Positions 1-6,898 are shown, numbered from the stretch's first letter. The stretch: DNA of 11,758 bases from Calditrichaceae bacterium (GCA_024763405.1 JANTFQ010000042.1:1-11758), one strand, 5' to 3'. The notes: generated from the sequence alone by a model not told the origin. Made by a program: numbers and translations.

Positions 1-591
1 GCGGGACAGGACAAGGTGATCAAAAGTAGCCAGTTTTGCTCCTTTAGATCTGAGTTCATCCATAATTTTCTGTTCGTTTTGCGGCTCAACAGCGCGAATA
101 GCATCGGTCAACAGCAGCACAGAATAGTTTCGTTGCAGCAACCCCTCAACGGCTGCTTTTACACAATAATCCGTTGCGACCCCATAAACCACTACTTGTT
201 CCGGTTTTATATAATTCAAATATGTTTCTATCTTAGAATTTGAAAACACATCAAAGGTTTGTTTTTCGAAGAGCACGTTTGTTTTTTGCAGGTCGCTCTT
301 TTTTACTTTTTTACCGTCATTGGGCTGTACTAAAAAAATATCCGGGAGGGTTTCTTTTATCTTCTTCTGCCCTTCCGTATTCCGTACACAATGCGGTGGG
401 AATAGTGAAAACTCGCTGTCATTTTCATCATGCGCATCCGCAGAAGCCAGCACAGTTATGTCATTATCAAGAGCATATACCGAAATTTCATCATAAATTT
501 CAACGAGCTTTTCAGCCCCCGGAACATACAGAGCGCCGTCCGGATGAATAAAATCATTTTGGGTATCAATATCCAAAAAAACACAATGCAT
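1..591 (-). CDS. pncA: Nicotinamidase (isochorismatase-family cysteine hydrolase), 3' end cut by window edge
   Basis: This cytoplasmic enzyme hydrolyses nicotinamide to nicotinate and ammonia, the first step of NAD salvage. I translated 197 residues with no stop before the left edge, so only a few C-terminal residues are probably missing. The family catalytic triad is visible: Asp9 in the IDTQNDF motif near the N-terminus, Lys110 (EKQTFDVFS) and nucleophile Cys143 in GVATDYCV. Metal ligands are Asp52 and His54 (SADAHD) and His67 (FPPHC). The start is ATG at 589-591, with a GGAGG ribosome binding site at 598-602 and a 6-nt spacer. That site lies inside the last codons of pncB, and only one base separates the pncB stop from this ATG, so translation is probably coupled. 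The next gene makes the enzyme that uses nicotinate, which supports the nicotinamidase call over other isochorismatase-family hydrolases. Confidence 0.93.
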   Translation of the reverse strand, partial: MHCVFLDIDTQNDFIHPDGALYVPGAEKLVEIYDEISVYALDNDITVLASADAHDENDSEFSLFPPHCVRNTEGQKKIKETLPDIFLVQPNDGKKVKKSDLQKTNVLFEKQTFDVFSNSKIETYLNYIKPEQVVVYGVATDYCVKAAVEGLLQRNYSVLLLTDAIRAVEPQNEQKIMDELRSKGAKLATFDHLVLSR

Positions 592-592
592 G

Positions 593-1948
593 TTAAACCT
601 CCATTACATCTTGTTTTATCCGGCTTGCCAGCGTCTCAAGTTTGGCGCTTATTTTTAGAGGGTACAATTTTTTTTCTGTCAGATTAAACATATCGGCCGG
701 GAGCTCTGCCAAATTTCGCCGTAAAATTTCGCGCGCTTCGTCCACTGTTTTGCTTTTCTTTACCAGTAATCCGGCGAGGATATATGCCTTTAACAGCGGC
801 TTAGCCTCTTTGGAGTAATCTTCGCTTACCATTGCTAAAAGATCATAGCTAATAGTGTCGTCTTTATCTTTATAGCGCCAGATTTGTTTTCTGGCCGGAA
901 GAGTGATTTTGCGGCTGCTGAATTTTGCCCGAAAGCGCACGGCGCCCTTCTCTTCAATTTCCACCATTTTATAAACGCCCTGAAGTGTCGGCGCGTCAAA
1001 GGATACAGCAACCTGTGTGCCCACGCCAAAAAAATCTACCGGGGTTCCGGATTTAATTAGTTTCTCAATTTTATATTCGTTTAAATCGCTGCTTAAAATG
1101 ATTTTGACTTTAGGGTATCCATTCTCATCAAATAGTTTACGGATTTTCTTTGCTTCCTCACCTAAATCACCACTGTCAATACGCACCGCTTTAAAATCTT
1201 CCGAAACATGCATGGCATTCAGAGCACCCTGGACTGTATCGTAGGTATCAATTAAAAAAGTGGCATCTTTCCCAAATATCTGCTGATAGCGTTCAAAAGC
1301 TTCGGTTTCACTTTTAAAGGCCATTGTCCAGGAATGGGCCGTAGTACCCAGCACCGGTATGCCAAAGCGGAAACCGGCTTCTACATTAGAGGTACCCATA
1401 AATCCTGCAAGATAGGCAGCACGGGCGGCATAAACGGAGGCTTCGGGACCGTGTGCCCTGCGGCTGCCAAACTCCATCACCCCGCGCTGCACTTTATCGA
1501 GATTGGCGGCATGCATTACGCGTACGGCCTTGGAGGCAACCATTGTCTGAAAATTAATGGTGGATAGTAAGAAGGTTTCCACAATCTGAGCCTCAATTAA
1601 AGAGGCTTCTATCTGGATTAACGGCTCTCCGGCAAAAACGATGGTTCCCTCAGGAACGGCATATAGATTTCCGTTAAATCGAAAGTCTTTTAGAAAATCA
1701 AAGAAATCCTGCGAAATATTTTTAAAATTCGGGAGGGTTTTTAAATAGGCGATCTGCTCCTCTGAAAATCGAAGATTCTGCAGATATTCAATCACCTGCT
1801 CCAGGCCGGCCGCCACGAGGAAATTCCTGTTTTCGGGAAGTTCCCGTATAAATAATTCAAACGTTACCTTTGGATTATATTTTTGCTCAAAATAACCCGC
1901 GGCCATCGTGAGTTCGTATAAATCAACAATTAGCGCTTCATTTTCCAT
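593..1948 (-). CDS. pncB: Nicotinate phosphoribosyltransferase
   Basis: This enzyme joins nicotinate and PRPP to form nicotinate mononucleotide (Preiss-Handler pathway). The 451-residue protein matches the usual bacterial length. It opens with ALIVDLYELTMAAGYF, the typical N-terminus of this family. Other family signatures are EFGSRRAHGPEA (159-170), GTTAHSW with the conserved His205 (the position phosphorylated in the family), DTYDT (234-238), RIDSGDL at 256-262 in the phosphoribosyl-binding half, and FFGVGT (306-311). I chose the ATG at 1946-1948 because it gives the canonical N-terminus and has AAAGG about 9 nt upstream. The frame stays open for 67 more codons to 2149, but that extension looks unrelated to the family and would overlap the divergent gene. 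It is the first gene of a pncB-pncA pair, so nicotinamide can be carried to nicotinate mononucleotide by one transcript. Confidence 0.95.
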   Translation of the reverse strand: MENEALIVDLYELTMAAGYFEQKYNPKVTFELFIRELPENRNFLVAAGLEQVIEYLQNLRFSEEQIAYLKTLPNFKNISQDFFDFLKDFRFNGNLYAVPEGTIVFAGEPLIQIEASLIEAQIVETFLLSTINFQTMVASKAVRVMHAANLDKVQRGVMEFGSRRAHGPEASVYAARAAYLAGFMGTSNVEAGFRFGIPVLGTTAHSWTMAFKSETEAFERYQQIFGKDATFLIDTYDTVQGALNAMHVSEDFKAVRIDSGDLGEEAKKIRKLFDENGYPKVKIILSSDLNEYKIEKLIKSGTPVDFFGVGTQVAVSFDAPTLQGVYKMVEIEEKGAVRFRAKFSSRKITLPARKQIWRYKDKDDTISYDLLAMVSEDYSKEAKPLLKAYILAGLLVKKSKTVDEAREILRRNLAELPADMFNLTEKKLYPLKISAKLETLASRIKQDVMEV

Positions 1949-2099
1949 GTATTTCAGACCTTTGTTCATATGCGTAAACAGTCCGAAATTAGCACCATAA
2001 TCAAACGGAAGCAAGCTAATAAAGGATTCCCGAAAATATAATTTTATTGTGGCATTTACCCCAGGGCCGTTACTATATTGCATAAAAAGCGGAGTAGAG

Positions 2100-2687
2100 A
2101 TGGAAGAGCTGTATATACTTAGTGAACCCCAAACAATGGTTTTATTCAAGACGCTCGAACATGCCTGCGGGTTAATTCTGCCTGGAGAACGATCCGGAAT
2201 TGATAGAATTACTTTTCATGTCTATCAAAAAAAACATCATCAAAACAGCAGCGACCGTAGAATATTTTTAATCCGCTGGGGGCTACACCAAATTTTTCAG
2301 AAAAAACACCTTCCAGAGCTTTCACCGCAAAAATTAGAGGCACAACTGAAAAATATTATTCAAATGAACAGTACTGCCATTAAACAGACGCTGTTTAAAC
2401 GGTGCGGGGAATTCTTGTCCGACACGGTAACTTTGACACTTGAACCGGCGCTTTACGCTCATAATATCGTTCTGGATAATTATAAACTGAAGGTGTGCAA
2501 TACCCGGAAAAAGGCTTCCAATGCCGGCTGGCCGGCGTATTGTATCTTGCTCTCCTGGACAGATGAAAACGGTGCGTTCCAGGAATTCATTTACCCTCTG
2601 CAGTTTAATGAGCAAGCAAAACAATTTCTCATTCCTGCCGAAGAAATAGTGACACAGTTTATCCGCTACCGGGATACACAAATTTAG
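2100..2687 (+). CDS. Hypothetical protein, lone plus-strand gene
   Basis: I do not recognise this 195-residue protein. It has no signal peptide, membrane segment or obvious nucleotide-binding motif. It is rich in Lys, Gln and Ile, with an N-terminal MEELYILSEPQ, a basic middle region (FQKKHLPELSPQ) and a C-terminal half with alternating hydrophobic residues and several aromatics (YCILLSWTDENGAFQEFIYP) that could be beta-rich. Cysteines are few and not in pairs. The start ATG at 2100 has GGAG at 2091-2094 with a 5-nt spacer, and TATATT at 2074-2079 could be its -10 box. An upstream ATG at 2049 lacks a binding site. It is the only gene on this strand, divergent from pncB across about 150 bp and convergent with the acyl-CoA dehydrogenase. 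The reading frame, binding site and position support a real gene; no function can be assigned. Confidence 0.72.
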   Translation: MEELYILSEPQTMVLFKTLEHACGLILPGERSGIDRITFHVYQKKHHQNSSDRRIFLIRWGLHQIFQKKHLPELSPQKLEAQLKNIIQMNSTAIKQTLFKRCGEFLSDTVTLTLEPALYAHNIVLDNYKLKVCNTRKKASNAGWPAYCILLSWTDENGAFQEFIYPLQFNEQAKQFLIPAEEIVTQFIRYRDTQI

Positions 2688-2870
2688 AACAGGACAAGCA
2701 GACAATCACAGACTGAAACATAATCGGCTTAAATCTCGAACAAAACGCGATTAAACAACATATAACAAAAAGGATTCGACTGGGCTTGCACCGCTGTCAA
2801 ACCGCTTATAGCACCAATTCAAACTTTTCAAAATTACACCATCATACGTTTCCAAAGCATATCGGACTAA

Positions 2871-2932
2871 TGTTGGTTATTGTTATTTGGATTTTGAAGT
2901 TTATTTGATTTTTGGAATTTGTTGTTTGGACT
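2871..2932. repeat. T/G-rich TTTG-type degenerate intergenic repeat, copy 1
   Basis: This stretch is built almost entirely of T, G and A, with recurring TTTGG, ATTTG and TTATTTGATTTTTG words. A similar tract occurs at 7033-7089 with the same TTTATTTGAT core. It lies in the 287-bp gap between the convergent hypothetical gene and the acyl-CoA dehydrogenase. Apart from this tract and the terminator, I see nothing in that gap. It looks like a genome-wide spacer repeat rather than a gene. Confidence 0.5.
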
Positions 2933-2942
2933 TTTATAATAC

Positions 2943-2968
2943 TAAAAAAGGCGGCTAAAAAGCCGCCT
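2943..2968 (-). terminator. Rho-independent terminator of the acyl-CoA dehydrogenase gene
   Basis: A perfect 8-bp GC-rich stem (AGGCGGCT / AGCCGCCT at 2961-2968 and 2949-2956) with a 4-nt loop is followed on the minus strand by a run of T. It begins 6 bp after the acyl-CoA dehydrogenase stop codon. On the plus strand the tract after the stem is only weakly T-rich, so termination of the convergent hypothetical gene here is less certain. Confidence 0.9.
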
Positions 2969-2974
2969 CATCAT

Positions 2975-4129
2975 TTATTCTGCTAATAGAAGTTTCGCAA
3001 TAGTTTGCAACTGCATGTTCGTCGTCCCTTCGTACAGGGTCCCGATTTTTGAGTCACGATAGTATTTTTCTACGGGGTATTCTTTTGTAAATCCGTTACC
3101 TCCAAACATATCAATAACAGCAGAAGCCACTTTTTGTGCTGTTTTTGATGCGACTAACTTAGCCATGGCCGCCTGTTTAATAAATTTTTTACCGCTGCCC
3201 TTTAAACGCGCCGCATTATACACCATTAGTCGCGCCGCTTCGATATCCGTTGCCAGATCCGCAAGAATAAATTGCATGCCCTGAAAACTGGAAATTGTAC
3301 GTCCAAACTGCTCCCGTTCTTTAATGTAGGCAATACCGGCATCAAACGAACCCTGCGCCAGGCCAATCATCTGCGCACCGATACCGATACGTCCTTCATT
3401 AAGCGTTTCGATGGCTGTTTTATATCCTTTTCCGACCTCGCCCAGTACATTTTCTTTAGGCACTTTGCAGCCATCCAGAATTAATTCACAGGTGGATGAA
3501 GCACGGATACCGAGTTTATCTTCCTTTTTCCCAACGGAAAAGCCTTCAAAGCCTCGTTCAACAACAAACGCGGTAATACCTTTATAGCCCAGATCAAAAT
3601 TCACATTGGCAAAGATAATAAAGATGTCGGCTTCGTTGGAATTGGTAATCCACAACTTCTGGCCGGTTAATTCCCAATAATCACCCTTGTCCACCGCTTT
3701 TGTTTTTAAAGCGAAGGCGTCACTTCCGGAACCCGATTCGGACAATGCGTAGGCGCCAATTTTATTGGTCGCTAACAGTGGCAGGTATTTTTTTTGAATC
3801 TCGTCATTTCCATAATTAAGAAACGCATTATTGACCAGCGTATTCTGCACATCAACCAGCACGCCGGCGGAGGGATCAACTCTGCTCAGGGCTTCAATGG
3901 CCAGAATGGACATAAAAAAATTGGTTTCCGAGCCACCAAATTTTTCCGGAATTTCAATCCCCATCAAGCCCAATTCAAAAAATTGTTTTGGCAGCGCTGG
4001 ATCCATTTTGGCATCTACATCCATCTGTGCCCGTAATGGTTCCACTTTTTCTTTTGCAAAATCTAAAACAGTATCATAGAAAAACTGCTCATCTTCTGAT
4101 AAATCTGTTAGTGCTCTGAATTCACTCAT
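2975..4129 (-). CDS. Acyl-CoA dehydrogenase, short/medium-chain type
   Basis: This FAD flavoenzyme oxidises acyl-CoA to trans-2-enoyl-CoA in beta-oxidation or butyrate-type metabolism and passes electrons to an electron-transfer flavoprotein. The 384 residues match the family length. The first signature is YALSESGSGSDA (128-138), followed by the FAD/substrate region WITNSNEADIF (160-170). The arginine-rich dimer-FAD stretch REQFGRTISSFQGMQF runs 272-287. The second signature covers GGNGFTKEYPVEKYYRD (343-359) and LYEGT, with Glu367 at the position of the catalytic base in short-chain members. The start at 4127-4129 has AGGAG 5 nt upstream, and a promoter lies just beyond, which rules out a longer protein. 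No ETF or thiolase genes are nearby, so the natural substrate cannot be read from context. It appears monocistronic, between its own promoter and terminator. Confidence 0.93.
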   Translation of the reverse strand: MSEFRALTDLSEDEQFFYDTVLDFAKEKVEPLRAQMDVDAKMDPALPKQFFELGLMGIEIPEKFGGSETNFFMSILAIEALSRVDPSAGVLVDVQNTLVNNAFLNYGNDEIQKKYLPLLATNKIGAYALSESGSGSDAFALKTKAVDKGDYWELTGQKLWITNSNEADIFIIFANVNFDLGYKGITAFVVERGFEGFSVGKKEDKLGIRASSTCELILDGCKVPKENVLGEVGKGYKTAIETLNEGRIGIGAQMIGLAQGSFDAGIAYIKEREQFGRTISSFQGMQFILADLATDIEAARLMVYNAARLKGSGKKFIKQAAMAKLVASKTAQKVASAVIDMFGGNGFTKEYPVEKYYRDSKIGTLYEGTTNMQLQTIAKLLLAE

Positions 4130-4163
4130 AATAACTCCTGTTTTTGGCTTTATATAACGTAGA

Positions 4164-4192
4164 AATATACATTCATATATTTTTAATGGCAA
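4164..4192 (-). promoter_or_regulatory. Sigma-70-type promoter of the acyl-CoA dehydrogenase gene
   Basis: On the minus strand TTGCCA (4187-4192) is followed after exactly 17 bp by TATATT (4164-4169), each 5 of 6 to consensus. The predicted start lies near 4157, giving a leader of about 27 nt ending in the AGGAG site. Confidence 0.62.
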
Positions 4193-4222
4193 ACATAATT
4201 AAGCTCTTTTTCATTGTAAATA

Positions 4223-4265
4223 ATTGATAAAAAATCAATATGAAATTTTCTTTTTAAAATTTCAT
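4223..4265. other. Two adjacent AT-rich inverted repeats downstream of the RsbW-like gene
   Basis: ATTGAT and ATCAAT (4223-4239, 5-nt loop) lie next to a 10-bp perfect inverted repeat, ATGAAATTTT / AAAATTTCAT (4240-4265, 6-nt loop). On the minus strand the larger stem is followed by a T-rich tract. The pair could be a weak terminator for the kinase/RsbW operon or an operator upstream of the dehydrogenase promoter. AT-rich DNA makes such dyads fairly common. Confidence 0.35.
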
Positions 4266-4344
4266 TTGCTTTATCGTTCACCAGATATTGAAATGAGAAA
4301 GAATAGAGATATTCGATATTAAAAATGTTTCCGGAAAAACTGAA

Positions 4345-4896
4345 TTAGTCCAGCTTTTTCGCTAATTTCCAGTCGTACTTGCCATGCCCGAGATAGGAAT
4401 ATGTCACACTGTCCATAATTTTTGTAACGATGGAAATCCCAAGCCCATGATCATCCAGCATTGCCAAATTATCCATCTCATCCAGATCCGATTCCGCTTT
4501 TTCCTCAAACGAAAAGGTCAGTGAAAACGGATCTATAACGGTAAAATATACGGCACCATCGATAACATCCCGTAATTTATAACGTTTTCCGATTACTTTT
4601 TCGGGGTAAGGCGGAAAATGCCCTTCCGCCGCGAAACCGGGACCATAATCGTAGATAGATGTGGTAAAATACTCGATTCCGATTTCAAACTGAAAGCGGA
4701 CCACCTCATTTTGTTTGGCTGTATCGGAATGCTTAACGATATTTAAAAATACCTCATTCATAACGGCGCGTAATTTACCGATAAACTGGGGTGATGTTTT
4801 TTTGTGAAGATGTGTTCCGATTTGTACAGAAACTTCTTCTACTAATTTAGTATATTCCGTACGGCACGGAACATGGAAGCGGATAATATCATTCAT
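4345..4896 (-). CDS. RsbW/SpoIIAB-like GHKL ATPase (anti-sigma-factor-type serine kinase domain)
   Basis: A stand-alone 183-residue GHKL-fold ATPase without a phosphoacceptor histidine domain. Visible motifs are the N box VMNEVFLNIVKHSD (45-58, Asn52), the G1 box YDYGPGF (82-88, Asp83) and the G2 box HGLGISIV (150-157). This is the layout of anti-sigma kinases, which phosphorylate an anti-anti-sigma partner and sequester a sigma factor. The stretch between G1 and G2 is about 60 residues, longer than usual, and carries an acidic segment (EEKAESDLDEMD, 131-142). ATG is at 4894-4896, 5 bp after the kinase stop, with a GAAGGA site inside the kinase gene's end. No sigma factor, STAS-domain anti-anti-sigma protein or PP2C phosphatase is in the window, so the target is unknown. 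The close link to a histidine kinase suggests the two act together. Confidence 0.85.
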   Translation of the reverse strand: MNDIIRFHVPCRTEYTKLVEEVSVQIGTHLHKKTSPQFIGKLRAVMNEVFLNIVKHSDTAKQNEVVRFQFEIGIEYFTTSIYDYGPGFAAEGHFPPYPEKVIGKRYKLRDVIDGAVYFTVIDPFSLTFSFEEKAESDLDEMDNLAMLDDHGLGISIVTKIMDSVTYSYLGHGKYDWKLAKKLD

Positions 4897-4901
4897 TATT
4901 T

Positions 4902-5918
4902 TTATCCTTCGTTTTCTATATCAAGAGGCAGAGAAATAATAAATTTCATCCATTTAGACGGTTCACTTTCCGCGACGATGCTGCCTTTATGCATTTCGAT
5001 TATTTTTTTAACCGTAAACAATCCGATTCCTACATTTGTCTTTTCTTTAGAATTATGAAAGCGGGAAAATTTGTCAAATATCCGGCCTAATTTATTCTCC
5101 GGTATACCACTGCCTTCATTGAAGACGGTTATCAGAAAACGAGTTGCTTCCCGTTTTATTTTTATTTCGATTTCTGTCCCCGCGAACCCGTATTGAATCG
5201 CATTTTGAATCAGATTACGAAATATAAGCTGAAAAAAACGTTCATCTCCAAAATAAATATTTTTTGTTTCATTCACCGAAACCTTAATGTGCATTGATTT
5301 CTGCTCAAGACGCAGTTCCAATTCATTTATCACAGGATCTAAGCTGTTTTTAACCACATCAAATATTTTACGGTTAATTTCCAGTTTATCCTGCTCGAGT
5401 AAAGACATACTAAAAAGGGTCTCCACTAATCCAAACAGACCACGGGTTAAGCGATCCACGTGTTTATTTATTTCGAGGATACTCTCAATGCTGCCCTCTT
5501 CGAGCCGTTTTTTAATAATTCGGTTGTAGCCGTAAATGGAGGTGAGAGAATTTTTAAATTCGTGAGTAACGACGCTCAACAAATCGCGGTAATTCTGATT
5601 TGCTTCTTTTAGCTCTTTGCGGGCGGAGGCGTTGTTTTTTATCAGGGCAGCCTGCGTACCAAACAGGATTAAAGAACGCACCTGTTCTCTTGTATTAGAA
5701 TCGAGCTGTTCCAGTTTTGTTACCGATAGATCCACAGCGGGAATCGCGTCTAACCGCCGCTGATAGTCATCTAAAATATTCAATAGCAGTTCTTTAGGCT
5801 TCGATTCACTGCTAATGAGCTCCAACCCTTTATCAAAAATTTCCTGGTATTCGGAAAGCCCTACATTAACATCAGCCAACTGCTCAAATTCCAGCTCTTT
5901 TAATTCGTCTTCTGTCAT
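4902..5918 (-). CDS. Soluble sensor histidine kinase (HisKA-HATPase), no response regulator nearby
   Basis: A 338-residue cytoplasmic histidine kinase with no membrane segment. The first 105 residues are predicted helical and acidic and match no sensor domain I know. HisKA follows, with the H box VVTHEFKNSLTSIYGY and phosphoacceptor His119. The catalytic domain shows the N box FRNLIQNAIQYG (233-244), D box FGDERFFQ (223-230), G1 FNEGSGIP (266-273), F box IFDKFSRF (280-287) and G2 NVGIGLFTVKKI (295-306). In G1 the usual first Asp is Asn267, a variant also seen in other kinases. ATG at 5916-5918 has an A-rich GGAAAAAAG leader. No receiver-domain gene is linked; the next gene downstream is an RsbW-like ATPase 5 bp away. 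The input signal and phosphotransfer partner are unknown. Confidence 0.92.
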   Translation of the reverse strand: MTEDELKELEFEQLADVNVGLSEYQEIFDKGLELISSESKPKELLLNILDDYQRRLDAIPAVDLSVTKLEQLDSNTREQVRSLILFGTQAALIKNNASARKELKEANQNYRDLLSVVTHEFKNSLTSIYGYNRIIKKRLEEGSIESILEINKHVDRLTRGLFGLVETLFSMSLLEQDKLEINRKIFDVVKNSLDPVINELELRLEQKSMHIKVSVNETKNIYFGDERFFQLIFRNLIQNAIQYGFAGTEIEIKIKREATRFLITVFNEGSGIPENKLGRIFDKFSRFHNSKEKTNVGIGLFTVKKIIEMHKGSIVAESEPSKWMKFIISLPLDIENEG

Positions 5919-5931
5919 TTCTTTTTTCCGT

Positions 5932-5983
5932 TTGTCATCCTTGACAAGTCTTTTATTTATAAGCGCTTTCGGCAGCTATTATA
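5932..5983 (-). promoter_or_regulatory. Candidate -10 box and leader dyad of the kinase/RsbW operon
   Basis: The minus strand carries a perfect TATAAT at 5978-5983, though no good -35 box lies at 16-18 bp. Between it and the kinase ATG is a perfect dyad, TTGTCA and TGACAA (5932-5947, 4-bp centre). The dyad could be an operator or an RNA hairpin 14 nt before the start codon. Confidence 0.35.
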
Positions 5984-6055
5984 AAAATGTTAGAAAAAAG
6001 ATGATTAATATCACAAATTCAGGTATTCATTGAAAACGAACAGACATAAAGCAAT

Positions 6056-6448
6056 TCAACTGTCCAGCAAATTTCGCAGGAAGGATCTGTTTTTATGGCC
6101 CAGGATATACGAGGTGATTTTCTCATTCTCCACAACCACGGTAGCAGGCGTCCCCATCACCCCGAATTTACGGCCGATTTCCATATCAATTGCCAGATTT
6201 ACCTTATGAATATTTTTAAATTCTTCTTTTAAGGCATCAATTATCGGCGTCATCGTTTTACAGGCGCCACAGGAACTGGTATAAAAATAGAGCAGATGTT
6301 TACCACCCGACCTGATTTCGTTCCCCAGATCGCCCCCTATATCTTCCACCATCTTGCCCTTTTTCTTCCAGGTGGACAAACGGACATAGATTTGCATCAG
6401 TACAAATAAGGCAATTACAAACAAAACAATAGATAATAAATTACTCAT
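6056..6448 (-). CDS. Membrane-anchored thioredoxin-like protein (CGAC active site)
   Basis: This 130-residue protein has one N-terminal membrane segment (about 4-20), a basic linker (RLSTWKKKGK, 23-32) and a thioredoxin fold. The active site SSCGACK places Cys60 and Cys63 in a CxxC with Gly-Ala between, differing from the CGPC of classical thioredoxin. GTPAT gives the cis-proline at Pro101. It should act as a thiol-disulfide oxidoreductase held at the membrane. By the positive-inside rule the basic linker favours a cytoplasmic thioredoxin domain. The start codon overlaps the end of the DUF6132-like gene by 8 bp, so translation is probably coupled. It is the last gene of a three-gene cassette of small cysteine-containing proteins. 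No clear terminator follows, so read-through into the kinase 138 bp away is possible. Confidence 0.9.
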   Translation of the reverse strand: MSNLLSIVLFVIALFVLMQIYVRLSTWKKKGKMVEDIGGDLGNEIRSGGKHLLYFYTSSCGACKTMTPIIDALKEEFKNIHKVNLAIDMEIGRKFGVMGTPATVVVENEKITSYILGHKNRSFLRNLLDS

Positions 6449-6668
6449 CGGATTTAAGCGCTTTCTCTTCTTTATCTTCGTTCTTTTTTACATCCCAGCC
6501 TAAAAGCAATCCGGCACCTAAACCATATCCTGAACTGATATAGGGATTGCTGGTAATCGCGCAGGTACCGGAAGCACATCCAATAAAATAATAATAGGTA
6601 AAACCGGCCGCCATACCAATAAAACCGAAGATGAGCATTTTTTTCCATTTAAGATTTTGGAATTTCAT
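6441..6668 (-). CDS. DUF6132-like small membrane protein with GCASGTC motif
   Basis: A 75-residue protein with two hydrophobic segments (about 11-30 and 44-59) joined by a short loop containing GCASGTCAITSNPY, with Cys31 and Cys36. This loop resembles the GCxxGxCxITSNP motif I associate with the DUF6132 family, which has no established reaction. Basic residues before the first segment (Lys7, Lys9, Lys10) and the charged C-terminus (KKNEDKEEK) predict both ends in the cytoplasm and the two cysteines at the outer face of the membrane. ATG at 6666-6668 shares one base with the upstream stop (TAATG), and a GGGGGAA tract provides the binding site. The 3' end overlaps the thioredoxin gene. A role in thiol or sulfur handling with its neighbours is inferred from context only. 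Confidence 0.82.
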   Translation of the reverse strand: MKFQNLKWKKMLIFGFIGMAAGFTYYYFIGCASGTCAITSNPYISSGYGLGAGLLLGWDVKKNEDKEEKALKSDE

Positions 6669-6898
6669 TATTTCCCCCGTTTCTTTTTTTCTTCTATTTC
6701 GGAAGCGACCTGGTTCAAACGCTCCATTATTTCGTCTTCATTTTTAAGCCCTTTTTCGGAGATGCGCTCCCCAAGTGTTCCCCACACCGGTTCGCCGCAT
6801 ACCATACACTGCACGCCCATCTCCTGCATCGGGCCGATCGTCTCCGGGTATTTTTCTACAATGTCTTCAATTTCCATTGATTTAATAATAAATTTCAT
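6668..6898 (-). CDS. DUF1858-domain small protein with CxxC
   Basis: A 76-residue soluble protein matching the DUF1858 pattern: an N-terminal helix (IEDIVEKYPETIGPM, 10-24), then GVQCMVCGEPVWGTL with Cys31 and Cys34, then a helical Lys/Glu-rich tail. DUF1858 domains often accompany redox or sulfur enzymes, and the two cysteines suggest metal, Fe-S or persulfide binding; no activity is proven. The ATG at 6896-6898 follows a GAGAG site. Its stop overlaps the next ATG by one base. It is the first gene of the redox cassette. Its 5' leader contains a copy of the dispersed repeat also found near tatA, so promoter or leader function of that repeat is possible. A second Met at residue 8 is a less likely start. 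Confidence 0.87.
   Translation of the reverse strand: MKFIIKSMEIEDIVEKYPETIGPMQEMGVQCMVCGEPVWGTLGERISEKGLKNEDEIMERLNQVASEIEEKKKRGK

Noticed and set aside
1949..2149. N-terminal extension of pncB to 2149
   Set aside because: The extra 67 residues do not fit the family, overlap the divergent gene, and the ATG at 1946-1948 has a good binding site and canonical N-terminus.
2334..2705. Minus-strand 123-codon frame opposite the hypothetical gene
   Set aside because: It has no good binding site or recognisable motif, and it overlaps a better supported plus-strand frame.
5941..5969. Plus-strand TTGACA as a promoter
   Set aside because: There is no -10 box at the right spacing and no plus-strand gene follows.
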